DNA of 64,000 nt from assembly GCA_030248225.1 (NCBI GenBank), contig JASANE010000842.1:1-64000 (forward strand), read 5' to 3'. This document shows, piece after piece, positions 45,401 through 50,212 of the stretch. The position numbers were made by a program, and so were the translations under genes. Numbering within the stretch: the stretch's first letter is position 1; every line of letters begins with the position of its first letter. The notes beneath the pieces were generated by a model, which saw only the letters and a list, made by a program, of their open reading frames with translations, was not told where the DNA came from and did no database searches. This DNA comes from Trileptium ribeirensis. Taxonomy: Eukaryota; Nematoda; Enoplea; Enoplida; Thoracostomopsidae.

Positions 45401-48103
45401 ACAGCAGCAGTTTGTACAACAGCAAGCAGCAAGACAGCAGCAACAGGTTGGTGAACAACATCAGCAAGTCGGTCAACAGCAAGCTGTACAGCAGCAAGTA
45501 GGACAGCTTGACCTGTCCAAAGTAGAATCGATTCAGCAGCGACAAAAGGCAGGAGAACAACAATCTGATAACTATCAATATAAAGATGGACAGAAACATC
45601 AGCAATCGCAGGCTAGACAACAACAGCAGCTTCAACCAGCTATTAAAGTTGGAGAGCAACGCGATACCCCAGTACAACGGCAACCGTTAGCTGGTGATGG
45701 TTTAGTTCAACAAGAATTACTTGGTGCAAATGAAAATCAAGGAAGTGCTGAGAATATTGGCCAACGACAGCTGGTGGCACAGAATGCACAGCAACAACCA
45801 TTCCAAAACCAAGAACTTCCAAATATTAATCGACAGCAACAACAGGCACAGTTAGCGCAAAATACGGCTCAACAGCCATTTGTTCAACAGAAGCAAGCTG
45901 AAATGAGCCAGCAACAACCTGTAGCTCAGCCTGGACAGCAACAGAATATAATCGAACGTGAGCAGAAAAAGGCTGCTAATAAAGAACTTAATTTAGACCC
46001 GTCTGTAGCTGAGACCGAACAGCAACAGCTGGGCAAGAGTGATACCCTGCAGCAGCAACAACGATATCCACAAAACATTTCACATGATAATGCACAGAAC
46101 ATTCCTGTACATACGGGGAATGCGCAACAAATGGCTCAAAAACAGCAGCCACCGTCGATGCCGGATGCTGCACAAGCTGCTGGTGCTCTGCATGGAGATC
46201 AGAATTTTATCAAACAAAATCCAACTTTGCCACAACAACAACAACGGCAAAATATAAATGTTGAAGCAGAAAATATAGCAGAGCAAGAGCACCAGCAGCG
46301 GAAAGAACAGCTTAGAAAGAAGCGGTCGCTTGATGAAGAGAGTTACGGATCGAAATCTTTGGGTAAGGCGCAGGTTTAAACGCCATTGTCCCAAATCGTT
46401 TGACGCTCTGAATTGAATTTGGTTCGATCATAAAACAGTGTGCGCGAGCGCGACCTTCTTCGTCCCAGTGTAGGTGTTTACAGTTGAATATCTGTGTTAA
46501 AACCACGAGACTAGGACTTGTCAGAATTTTTGCTAGAAGCTCCAAATTGCTTATCTGAGTGCTTAGAATTTCGTTCAGCTCTAGTGTAGACGAACAGGAA
46601 AAACGATAAGATAACTGTGCATGCTACACTGGTAATACATTTCTTCTGGTAGCACTTGTATTACGTACATAAGATGCCTTGCTGTATAAATTTAAATGCT
46701 AGCTACCTAAATTTTAGAGCGGGAACATTAAAAATAAATGGATAAAGTTACGAAATGGGTAACCAGAATGTATTGTATGTACGTTACCGAAAACGAGAGC
46801 TAACTGTCGGTATGCTTATTACTCGAACAAATTGCAGTCGTTGCTTAAGCATCGCATGATGTTGGTACTTTCCGGTCAAAGTTCATTTTTTTCTCATAAT
46901 AGAGTATTTACAAGAACTTACGGTCAAAAACTCACAAGTAGTTATCACAAAACTGTTTTAGCATCAGGTAATGCTTTCTTGAATGGAAATTTTTGTGTGA
47001 AGATTATACTTTGACTTATACCATTGTTGAAAAATTTATAAGCTTAGCACAGTCCTTGCTTGATGACCGCTGTTCGCTCGAAACTTGTTCGGTGTTCGTC
47101 CTAAAACTAGATATTTTTGTTCAAAGGTCGTGGTGGAGATGATCAAAAGTGTTCGCCATTTGTTCAATAGAACTTGTTAATGAGGTAGATCCTGTCAATG
47201 CTGTAGAACCTGTTAATGTGAGCTAATGTGTAGATGAGAAAACAAATAGATATAGATAATATAAATCTGTTATAATAATGCTGGGCTCTCCAAATAAAGG
47301 GAGTGTGGAGGCCTCTGGCATTTCCAAGTGCCCCCTAGCAATGTTTTGGGCTCCCCCGGTTGATGGCCTGTTGGCAATTTTATTATTTCCGCTCGGTAAA
47401 AACACATACAAAGTACATAAAATTTAATCAAAATTTGACTTCCGTCCTGAAGCAAAAAATTTCGCTAATTTTGTCAAAATTTGTTTCAAAATTGCTTTTT
47501 CTCCATCAAAAGCGTTTTGGCAATATTGTTGACACGATTTTTAACCGTTTTTCTCTTGATAAAATGCCCCCTGGCAAAATCGGGCGCCCCCGGTTTGGAA
47601 CCAGGGGCCCCTGTTCATGTACTCTATCAAAATTTTCAGCGAAGCCCCTAGTAATGATCTGATTAATGTTGTTGGAAATGCTTTCGAAAAGATATGGTAG
47701 TTCGAAATCCAGGGATTGTATTCTCGGAATTGTACATCGGTTGTAAATATTTGGGATTATATATGTAATGCTTGATGTTTAATGCATGTGTATTTCTTCA
47801 AAAAAGATGATCCTAGCTTATCGATTATGACTTTGATGTTTTTAGAATCCAAAAATATTCTATTTAAATCCCGCGGAATAGTGCTTAACGCAACGTCACT
47901 ATATTTCAGATCACCCGATAACGTTTATCGATGCCGGTGAATCTGAAATAGCTGCGCTTGAAAAGAAACAGCAAATATTACAGCAACTTCCCAAAGTATC
48001 TCTGGAATCGGACCGGCAGATTGTAGACGGTAAATATTTGACTGGTGCCGATGATATTATGGCGTCGGTACGATCTAAATTTTCAGAAATGCGAAAGAGG
48101 TAA
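3309..48103 (+). CDS. SLC38A10: SLC38A10-like (SNAT10) putative sodium-coupled neutral amino-acid transporter, 13 exons
   Basis: Joined exons: 3309-3404, 6174-6320, 10651-10726, 11510-11727, 14260-14433, 18951-19136, 22936-23050, 26711-26832, 28111-28267, 29149-29195, 39619-39964, 45079-46362, 47910-48103 (3,162 nt, about 1,053 aa). Every junction keeps phase, and the length is close to the roughly 1,100 aa of vertebrate SLC38A10. Seen: the N-terminal NSIIGVSVLAMPF signature, FFVVIGDIG, LPLSLLRN, GLFGYISF, FPLMIFPCR and NVEFILGLSGS in family order over residues 1-402 (about 11 membrane segments), then a polar tail with a Gln-rich coiled coil found only in the A10 branch. Known of the family: an APC-fold transporter of glutamine, alanine and related amino acids, mostly on internal membranes of neural and secretory cells. 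The stop is a TAA at 48101. The bases AGAG/gtaacc there could also act as a donor, so a further 3' exon is not excluded. Introns are 0.8-10.4 kb and full of repeats. Confidence 0.93.
4945..6096 (+). mobile_element. non-autonomous hAT-like element, copy 1 (intron 1)
   Basis: Starts CAGGGAGTAAC and ends in a decayed inverse (GGTTCCAGCTATTCCATG), flanked by GTAACCCC / GTGACCCC, an 8-bp target duplication with one mismatch. 1,152 bp with no transposase frame. The ends are rich in CCGGAA/TTCCGG, which gives many spurious short open frames. CAGGG ends plus an 8-bp duplication point to the hAT superfamily. Confidence 0.8.
6174..6320 (+). CDS. SLC38A10: SLC38A10 exon 2 (residues 33-81)
   Basis: Acceptor ttttttcag. 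Encodes CGIILSLMMLLLAGVITRVS and the tail of membrane segment 2, then a loop ending FGSGGK. No GT donor keeps both frame and homology. The exon stops at AAG followed by gcatgt, a GC donor in the usual AG/GC context, phase 0. Confidence 0.88.
6700..7600 (+). repeat. intronic repeat family A, intron 2 copy
   Basis: About 180-200-bp units carry GAATACGATGGTTT, TATCTAGAGTCCA-like, ATGCCTTTTC and GTTTGGTTAC(G/A)TATTGCG strings, repeated roughly four times. Related copies lie at 10800-11110, 17230-17860, 25920-26560 and weakly at 27640-27810. No coding capacity. Confidence 0.65.
6815..6925 (+). repeat. 55-bp tandem duplication
   Basis: Two copies with a period of 55 bp. Each begins ATGAGT and includes CTATTAGGTTATCAAGCACG and GATGGTTTACTATCTAGA-like sequence. 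Few differences, so a recent duplication inside repeat family A. Confidence 0.85.
8230..8540 (+). repeat. repeat shared by introns 2 and 5 (first copy)
   Basis: Diverged copy of 17900-18190. Shared strings include GAGCAATTCATC, TGTAAATAGTGTGCT-like, ATTCAAGCAACATG and GTGTGTTTTGGCCTCATTTTG-like sequence. The 17.9-kb copy directly follows family A, so the two may be parts of one longer element. Confidence 0.55.
8560..10640. other. intron 2, distal part, no feature seen
   Basis: No coding exon, structured repeat or transposon end is visible. Small open frames near 9336 and 9729 lack motif or splice support. Confidence 0.4.
10651..10726 (+). CDS. SLC38A10: SLC38A10 exon 3 (residues 82-107, part)
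   Basis: Acceptor gctgcag, donor gtaagt, phase 0 to 1. Encodes VLAEVMNILFLMSTLMAFFV and the conserved VIGDIG end of membrane segment 3. Confidence 0.93.
10800..11110 (+). repeat. intronic repeat family A, intron 3 copy
   Basis: Carries GACAGAAATATAGATTTTTT, CTGAATACCATGGTTTGGTC and ATGCCTCTTCAGAGG, in the same order as in the intron 2 copy. It makes up about 40% of this 783-bp intron. Confidence 0.6.
11510..11727 (+). CDS. SLC38A10: SLC38A10 exon 4 (residues 107-179)
   Basis: Acceptor attcaag, donor gtaacg, phase 1 to 0. Encodes the loop PDVISTWLGR, the hydrophobic IAVMIVIAVVIILPLSLLRN and the next membrane segment. LPLSLLRN is the diagnostic end of membrane segment 4. Confidence 0.92.
13523..13880 (+). 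repeat. 179-bp tandem duplication (intron 4)
   Basis: Two copies with a period of 179 bp, starting CTTCCTATGTTCGATTTTGA and ending in an A-rich AAATGT(G/A)CAAAAAGAA. Only a handful of substitutions separate them. Confidence 0.9.
14260..14433 (+). CDS. SLC38A10: SLC38A10 exon 5 (residues 180-237)
   Basis: Acceptor ttatttcag, donor gtaaga, phase 0 to 0. Encodes GFLKCLPIVVLSLSCQTTIF and the following amphipathic stretch up to NICGLVYTL. It aligns with the family segment CIPIFGMSFACQ. Confidence 0.93.
15047..15253 (+). pseudogene. Ty3/gypsy Pol remnant (RNase H start)
   Basis: The translated segment YGVTQKELHAVV followed by IIDHSG matches the start of gypsy RNase H (Y.VT.KELLAVV ... TDH). It is short, lies inside the repeat shared with the left end of the window, and no integrase follows. 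A decayed internal fragment. Confidence 0.65.
15327..16440 (+). repeat. LTR-retroelement-like non-coding block
   Basis: Follows the gypsy remnant. Contains CAGCCGTCC followed by a G run at 15557, 15757 and 15841, and a hairpin-forming GGTACTAAAGAATAGTGCCG-like string repeated between 16190 and 16375. AATAAA occurs near 16420. No second LTR boundary could be matched by eye. Confidence 0.4.
16759..16917 (+). CDS. cysteine-rich 52-aa ORF, copy 1 (function unknown)
   Basis: ATG to TAA, 52 codons, starting MAYSTTN, with nine Cys: C-D-C-x2-C-x6-C-x4-C-x5-C-x-C-x6-C-x6-C. The density resembles small disulphide or metal-binding proteins, but I recognise no family. No signal peptide is visible. It could be an exon of a longer gene, a retroposed piece, or chance inside a repeat. 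The duplicate differs by three amino-acid changes and one silent change. Confidence 0.35.
   Translation: MAYSTTNCDCNYCKSAYAECNYYPCNASRSCICNPYYRVCRSEVPDCVNIHH
17003..17161 (+). CDS. cysteine-rich 52-aa ORF, copy 2
   Basis: Same frame and length as copy 1. Changes relative to it are Asn to Lys at residue 21, Tyr to His at residue 36, and loss of one Cys (residue 40 to Ser), leaving eight Cys. Both copies are fully open. Keeping the frame argues weakly for coding, but the duplication may simply be too young for decay. Confidence 0.3.
   Translation: MAYSTTNCDCNYCKSAYAECKYYPCNASRSCICNPHYRVSRSEVPDCVNIHH
17230..17860 (+). repeat. intronic repeat family A, intron 5 copy
   Basis: Three to four degenerate units with GAATACGATGGTTTGGC, ATGCCTTTTTAG-like and GTTTGGTTATGTATTGC strings. 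Starts with the same AGAAATATCAGTTTTTCAAA head as the intron 2 copy. Confidence 0.6.
17900..18190 (+). repeat. repeat shared by introns 2 and 5 (second copy)
   Basis: Matches 8230-8540 (for example AAGCAATTCATCCTTTATGT, TGCAAATGGTGTGCT and CGATTCAAGCAACATG). Confidence 0.55.
18386..18906. mobile_element. foldback / MITE-like element next to exon 6
   Basis: Left arm 18386-18525 and right arm 18785-18906 are inverted copies, sharing TAGAATC, CGAAATTGGTCA, GCCGAAATTTTGG-like, TTCGA(C/A)TC(G/A)G and ATGGCCGaa-like strings on opposite strands. A 260-bp AT-rich spacer lies between. No open frame. The right arm ends about 45 bp before the exon 6 splice acceptor. Confidence 0.65.
18951..19136 (+). 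CDS. SLC38A10: SLC38A10 exon 6 (residues 238-299)
   Basis: Acceptor tcgttgacag, donor gtaagt, phase 0 to 0. Encodes VGLFGYISF, then a membrane segment with SVAVSFPLMIFPCRAAIYTL, the best conserved block of the family. A foldback repeat ends only about 45 bp upstream. Confidence 0.95.
19560..19800 (+). repeat. repeat family B, intron 6 copy
   Basis: GC-rich CCCCAGGCATG / CCCCTGGCAAAA / GGTCCCTGGTAAAATTTTTGG blocks followed by AATTTGACCAAATTTTTTAC. Relatives lie at 30690-31030 (opposite orientation) and 47280-47650. Confidence 0.5.
19800..22930. other. intron 6, distal part, no gene seen
   Basis: AT-rich intronic sequence with a GC-rich island at 21770-21850 built from CCCGATCGGGGTCCCGATC-like palindromic strings. 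No supported exon. Confidence 0.4.
22936..23050 (+). CDS. SLC38A10: SLC38A10 exon 7 (residues 300-338)
   Basis: Acceptor gttttag, donor gttagt (weaker than the other donors), phase 0 to 1. Encodes a short loop and the membrane segment ending FNLFVAIMVPN. Confidence 0.92.
24383..25800 (-). pseudogene. RTE-like LINE reverse transcriptase relic (intron 7)
   Basis: Read on the minus strand, in order: NYRGISILS (25600), a finger/palm segment with LWAKLQAAGVASKLIRIL, VISGVHQG (about 25235), LADLDYTDDIAML with the catalytic YxDD (about 25090), SQFGLWLNKK, and a C-terminal PRGKVRKTW ... DRAQWR typical of RTE-type polymerases. Frames change several times and stops interrupt the domain, so it is dead. 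No endonuclease was recognised upstream. Confidence 0.85.
25920..26560 (+). repeat. intronic repeat family A, intron 7 copy
   Basis: Starts GGGGCCGCTGTGTGCCCGAA, as the intron 2 copy does (GGGCTGCTGTGGGCCCGAA), and continues with the TGTCTATTAGTTTATCAAGC and TTGTTTGGATATATATTGC blocks. Confidence 0.6.
26711..26832 (+). CDS. SLC38A10: SLC38A10 exon 8 (residues 338-378)
   Basis: Acceptor ccgttttcag, donor gtactg, phase 1 to 0. Encodes VEFILGLSGSLVGSVVCFII and the loop to KLAAQ, matching the family block NVETILGLTG. Confidence 0.94.
28111..28267 (+). CDS. SLC38A10: SLC38A10 exon 9 (residues 379-431)
   Basis: Acceptor tatattttag, donor gtaaat, phase 0 to 1. Encodes the last membrane segment (LVMTFGMFLFVVCTYVTI) and the start of the cytosolic tail. 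Confidence 0.9.
28436..28630 (+). repeat. 24-bp minisatellite (intron 9)
   Basis: About eight units of GGCACTGCTGA(A/G)TCGCACTC-type sequence. The 24-bp period makes an apparent 8-residue repeat (RTQALLSR-like) in one frame, which I regard as a by-product. Confidence 0.85.
29149..29195 (+). CDS. SLC38A10: SLC38A10 exon 10 (residues 431-446)
   Basis: A 47-nt mini-exon (acceptor tatttcag, donor gtgagt, phase 1 to 0) encoding a Pro/acidic linker that ends PPYPVDDM. It was chosen because it is the only short open segment here that satisfies both neighbouring phases. Confidence 0.75.
29860..30520 (+). pseudogene. GC-rich block with in-frame 147-bp tandem repeat
   Basis: Base composition is clearly richer in GC than its surroundings. 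From about 30125 a unit of about 147 bp (49 codons) occurs roughly twice in the same frame, with KLSASH(V/D)KT(C/Y), DVK(L/S)E(H/R)RSV and TLI(Q/P)HF(V/S)K repeated. Upstream open frames at 29858-30100 are different and unassigned. Looks like decayed coding sequence of a mobile element. Family not recognised. Confidence 0.35.
30690..31030 (-). repeat. repeat family B, intron 10 copy (inverted)
   Basis: Bounded by GATTTTGCCAGGGGGCATGT and AAATTTTGCCAGGGGGG ... GGGGACCCCC blocks, with AAATTTTGACAAAATTTGTG in the core. Opposite orientation to the 47.3-kb copy. Confidence 0.5.
31030..35040. other. intron 10, central part
   Basis: No supported exon or transposon protein. Slightly GC-richer than the rest, which suggests old mobile DNA. 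Contains the hairpin cluster at 32030-32157 and a small direct repeat of CATAAC(A/G)TGTCACG at about 33900-33945. Confidence 0.4.
32030..32157. repeat. five consecutive perfect short hairpins
   Basis: Stems of 5, 7, 9, 10 and 7 bp with triloops, at 32030-32042 (GACTG-CAA-CAGTC), 32060-32076 (CCAACTG-TAC-CAGTTGG), 32077-32097 (CTTCAGTTG-CAA-CAACTGAAG), 32109-32131 (CTAACAACTG-CAA-CAGTTGTTAG) and 32141-32157 (CCAGCTG-TAA-CAGCTGG). Four share the core CTG-NNN-CAG. Function unknown. Confidence 0.85.
35045..35446. repeat. extremely AT-rich low-complexity tract
   Basis: About 400 bp, nearly all A and T, made of imperfect ATATTAATAAATATAT-like strings. It borders the palindromic hAT composite directly. 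Confidence 0.85.
35447..36569 (+). mobile_element. non-autonomous hAT-like element, copy 2 (left arm of composite)
   Basis: Starts CAGAGAGTAACCGGAATTCC and runs collinear with copies 1 and 4 up to GGTCCCGGTTGCTGG, where the last about 20 bp of the normal end are missing. About 10 AT-rich bases separate it from copy 3, which is in the opposite orientation. Confidence 0.85.
36580..37730 (-). mobile_element. non-autonomous hAT-like element, copy 3 (right arm, inverted)
   Basis: Full copy on the minus strand, from CAGGGAATAACCGGAACC (the 3' end) to GGAATTCCGGTTATTACCTG (the 5' end). With copy 2 it forms a 2.28-kb inverted repeat. The 8 bp outside the composite (ATACTTAT left, ATAATTAT right) agree at 7 of 8 positions, better than the bases at the inner junction. 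Confidence 0.85.
37850..39017 (+). repeat. long repeat with about 350-bp tandem units, copy 1 (before exon 11)
   Basis: Three units, each opening CTTCACGGAAGCAAGG (37912, 38262, 38609). Then a unique tail holds CACATATAGCATATCGAC, a TAGCAT/ATGCTA hairpin and TCTCGATAGAGTTACTAG. The head TCTGGTTCTGGGGTCAGGGG and the tail match the second copy at 40131-41762. Confidence 0.9.
39619..39964 (+). CDS. SLC38A10: SLC38A10 exon 11 (residues 447-562)
   Basis: Acceptor taattttag, donor gtatgt, phase 0 to 1. Encodes a highly charged Lys/Glu/Asp-rich part of the tail, like the low-complexity charged tail of vertebrate SLC38A10. It sits after a 10.4-kb intron, between two copies of a repeat that holds 350-bp tandem units. 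Confidence 0.85.
40131..41762 (+). repeat. long repeat with about 350-bp tandem units, copy 2 (after exon 11)
   Basis: Same head (TCTGGTTCCGGGGTTAGGGG) and same tail (ending CCTCGATAGAGTTACTAG) as copy 1, but with four array units (40183, 40528, 40884, 41241). Defined ends around a variable internal array suggest a mobile element with an internal satellite, as in some non-autonomous Helitron-type elements. TC at the head and CTAG followed by T at the tail would fit, but the expected A before TC is absent. Confidence 0.85.
41788..41946 (+). CDS. 52-aa ORF in intron 11 (unassigned)
   Basis: Starts 25 bp after the repeat's end. Opens MSNLNRLTISPSLLEYFATD and has balanced, protein-like composition. 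Its last sense codons are GAG GTA, followed by TGA, so GAG/gtatga could also be a splice donor. I recognise no family. It could be an alternative or nested exon, a captured fragment or chance. Confidence 0.25.
   Translation: MSNLNRLTISPSLLEYFATDEIAETRQYYADRSTPVFMNLCHGTTRQRGTEV
41950..43620. other. intron 11, middle part
   Basis: No supported exon. A GTTCG-rich stretch at 42420-42530 resembles 47070-47170 (TGGTGTTCG, CTTGTTCG and similar), a minor shared repeat. Confidence 0.4.
43624..44778 (+). mobile_element. non-autonomous hAT-like element, copy 4 (intron 11)
   Basis: Best-preserved copy: starts CAGGGAGTAACTGGAATTCC, ends GGTTCCGGTTATTCCCTG, and is flanked by a perfect 8-bp duplication TTAGGAAT (43616-43623 and 44779-44786). 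1,155 bp, no coding capacity. Confidence 0.93.
45079..46362 (+). CDS. SLC38A10: SLC38A10 exon 12 (residues 562-990), Gln-rich
   Basis: The longest exon (1,284 nt; acceptor ctttttcag, donor gtaagg, phase 1 to 1). It opens with a heptad-rich helix (IIQELEEQRREQQKLIQQQE and IIEELQQHK) that matches the conserved coiled coil in the tail of vertebrate A10. About 380 Gln-rich residues (CAG/CAA mixed, so not a pure triplet tract) follow, ending in basic KKRSLDEE. The long open frames on the opposite strand are shadows of the CAG/CAA bias. Confidence 0.9.
47280..47650 (+). repeat. repeat family B, intron 12 copy
   Basis: GC-rich ends (GCTGGGCTCTCC; CCCCCTGGCAAAATCGGGCG) around a core with AATTTTGTCAAAATTTG. 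Lies shortly before exon 13. Confidence 0.5.
47910..48103 (+). CDS. SLC38A10: SLC38A10 exon 13 (residues 990-1053) and stop
   Basis: Acceptor atatttcag, phase 1, ending at TAA. Encodes a mixed-charge, probably helical C-terminus (AALEKKQQILQQLPK ... RSKFSEMRKR). The poly(A) signal is unclear: ATTAAA occurs near 48583 and 48677, with no AATAAA close by. Confidence 0.82.
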
Positions 48104-49940
48104 CCGGATGCTGCAATCGGCGTTGGTGCAATAATTTTGGGCAATTTTTAGTACAATTTGGGATTTTAGACTGAATAATAATAGTTTGGGCTAGTGGATA
48201 TGTTCATCTTGATCCGATTTACTATGTTTTACTTCACCCATTGTAATGTCGCAATATGGCTGCCAGGTTGCTGTTTTGAATAATTGTAACTAAACTTGCA
48301 GTAGCTTAACTTTTGTCACATGAATATCTTAACCGTTTCTCGCATACTCGTAGCTGTGTACATCGCGACGCGATGCCTCCGAGCGTTTCAAGTTAAGCTG
48401 CACTTTTTCAAGGATATATTGTTGCGCCAATCCGTTTTGTACTTGGCCCAAATAATAATTACATAAATGCAGTTCATGCACTACTTATGGAATTATTGTT
48501 TGGAACTGTGTGTGTTACGGGTCGTATGGAAGAATTTGTCTTTCAGGGAGCTTGTTAGCGTGTTGATTAATCATAGCCGAATTAAAATGTCACAGGTCAC
48601 ACTAAGGACAGTAACTGGTCGTATGGTAGAATTTGTCATCAAGGGGGCTTGTGGGCGTGTTCATTAGTTAGAGCCAAATTAAAATGTCACAGGTAACACT
48701 AGAAACCGCACATTGCATATTTGCAGCACATGTTCATGAAATGGGTGTTTCTAGTGGCCAATGAATTGTAACTAACGCCTGTTAATCGAGAACTAATGAC
48801 AGTCTGTAGAATCTATATGCTGCTATAATATAATGCTTTACCATTCAATTTGTCGTTTCATAGATGGCAGTTACATTCCTCAAACGAAAGTGTTGTTTGA
48901 AAATCTAATTTGAAATTAAAAAATTTCGCTACATATTAGATTTTACGGTCGTTTTATTGAATTCGTAACTGCATAAACGTACTATATTTTACACGGACTT
49001 TACTCACATATATTTTGCTATTTCTGATTTCAAGGACATTTGATGCGACGGAGGTCGATGTATTCTCGTTAACAATCGTAGAACTATGCATTTTTTACGG
49101 GTAGAACGTTGGCTAAGTGGCAAAAGTCAGGCTGAGGTACGTAAACTATTGCCAGGTTGTGCTGTCCTTGTACGCTATGTATGAGTCTTAGGTGTTGGGT
49201 GCTATGGCTCTCGAACCCACAAAACTAAATTGTATTTAAGAATAACTACGCTCTCATCTTGGCTTGAGCGAGTGATGATTGCTAGGTTGGCTGAGAACCC
49301 AATAAGATATTGCGCGTGTGTATGTGCTCACTATATTTCGTAAAATTGGAATCTTTCGTTCATGCACTACGACGTTACAAATGAAAATTGTTTCGCAGAT
49401 GTAATTATTATTAGTTAAAAATGACGCACTGGATACCATTGTGGCACAGTGACGGTACTTTCTGCACCGTTTTGTAACCGAGCACCTTTTGGTCAGAAGG
49501 GCTTCATAATGCTTTACGTTGTGGATGACACAAAATATTTGTGAGAGCTTGCAGAGGAGAAGCCCTATTCTATATAATCGCTAGGTCTGATTTCGACCGG
49601 TGTATTATCCCTGGGACTGCATATTTTCATAAATTATCACAGTCGATAAATATTCCGACTATTCAGAAAATACGATGAGAAAATCCCTAAATATTCCACG
49701 GGTTTGAAAATACTGATTGGAGCAAAAGAATGCAATCCTCTATTTATTGAGCTATAGAATACTAAAATCCGTTGACTGATTAATAAGTTCACTGGGTCAC
49801 AAATGTTCGCTAAAAGATTTAAGTTATTATATAGTAGCATAAATTGGTACTTAATCTATAAATACATTCTTATATATATGTTCAAAAGTACCAAGTTTGT
49901 TACAGAGAAATCGTCCCGTGTCACCTTGTACAGCAATTTT
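48104..49940. other. 3' flank of SLC38A10
   Basis: Presumed 3' UTR, then intergenic sequence. Includes an imperfect 105-bp tandem duplication at 48517-48720 built on GTCGTATGG(A/T)AGAATTTGTC and AAATTAAAATGTCACAGGT. No other gene seen. Confidence 0.5.
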
Positions 49941-49947
49941 TAAAGCA

Positions 49948-50135
49948 GCATAGTTCTGCAGCACTTTTTTTATAAAGGTGACACAGATTCAGTAGCACTT
50001 TTTCTAAAAGTGATAGAGTTTCTGTATTGGTTTTTATAAAAGTGACACAGATATATACTGCAGTAGTTTTGCTAAAAGTGACATAGTGTATGAAGCAGTT
50101 TATTCTAAAGGTGAAATTTTTTCTACAGAGCAGTC
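49948..50135. repeat. degenerate 40-50-bp repeats next to LINE 3' end
   Basis: Four to five units with (T)nATAAAAGTGACA(C/T)AG and GCAGTA(G/C)-like strings. It abuts the 3' end of the minus-strand LINE, so it may be its 3' tail or flanking satellite. Confidence 0.5.
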
Positions 50136-50212
50136 TTATAAAAATTTTTCGCAATGTGCAGTGACTGCACACAACTTTCTGTGAACGCTGTATTATATTA
50201 TATTCTTAATTC

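Noticed and set aside
45075..45683. Several minus-strand open frames rich in Leu
   Set aside because: They are the reverse complement of the CAG/CAA-rich exon 12; Leu comes from CTG/TTG. The plus frame has splice phase and homology support.
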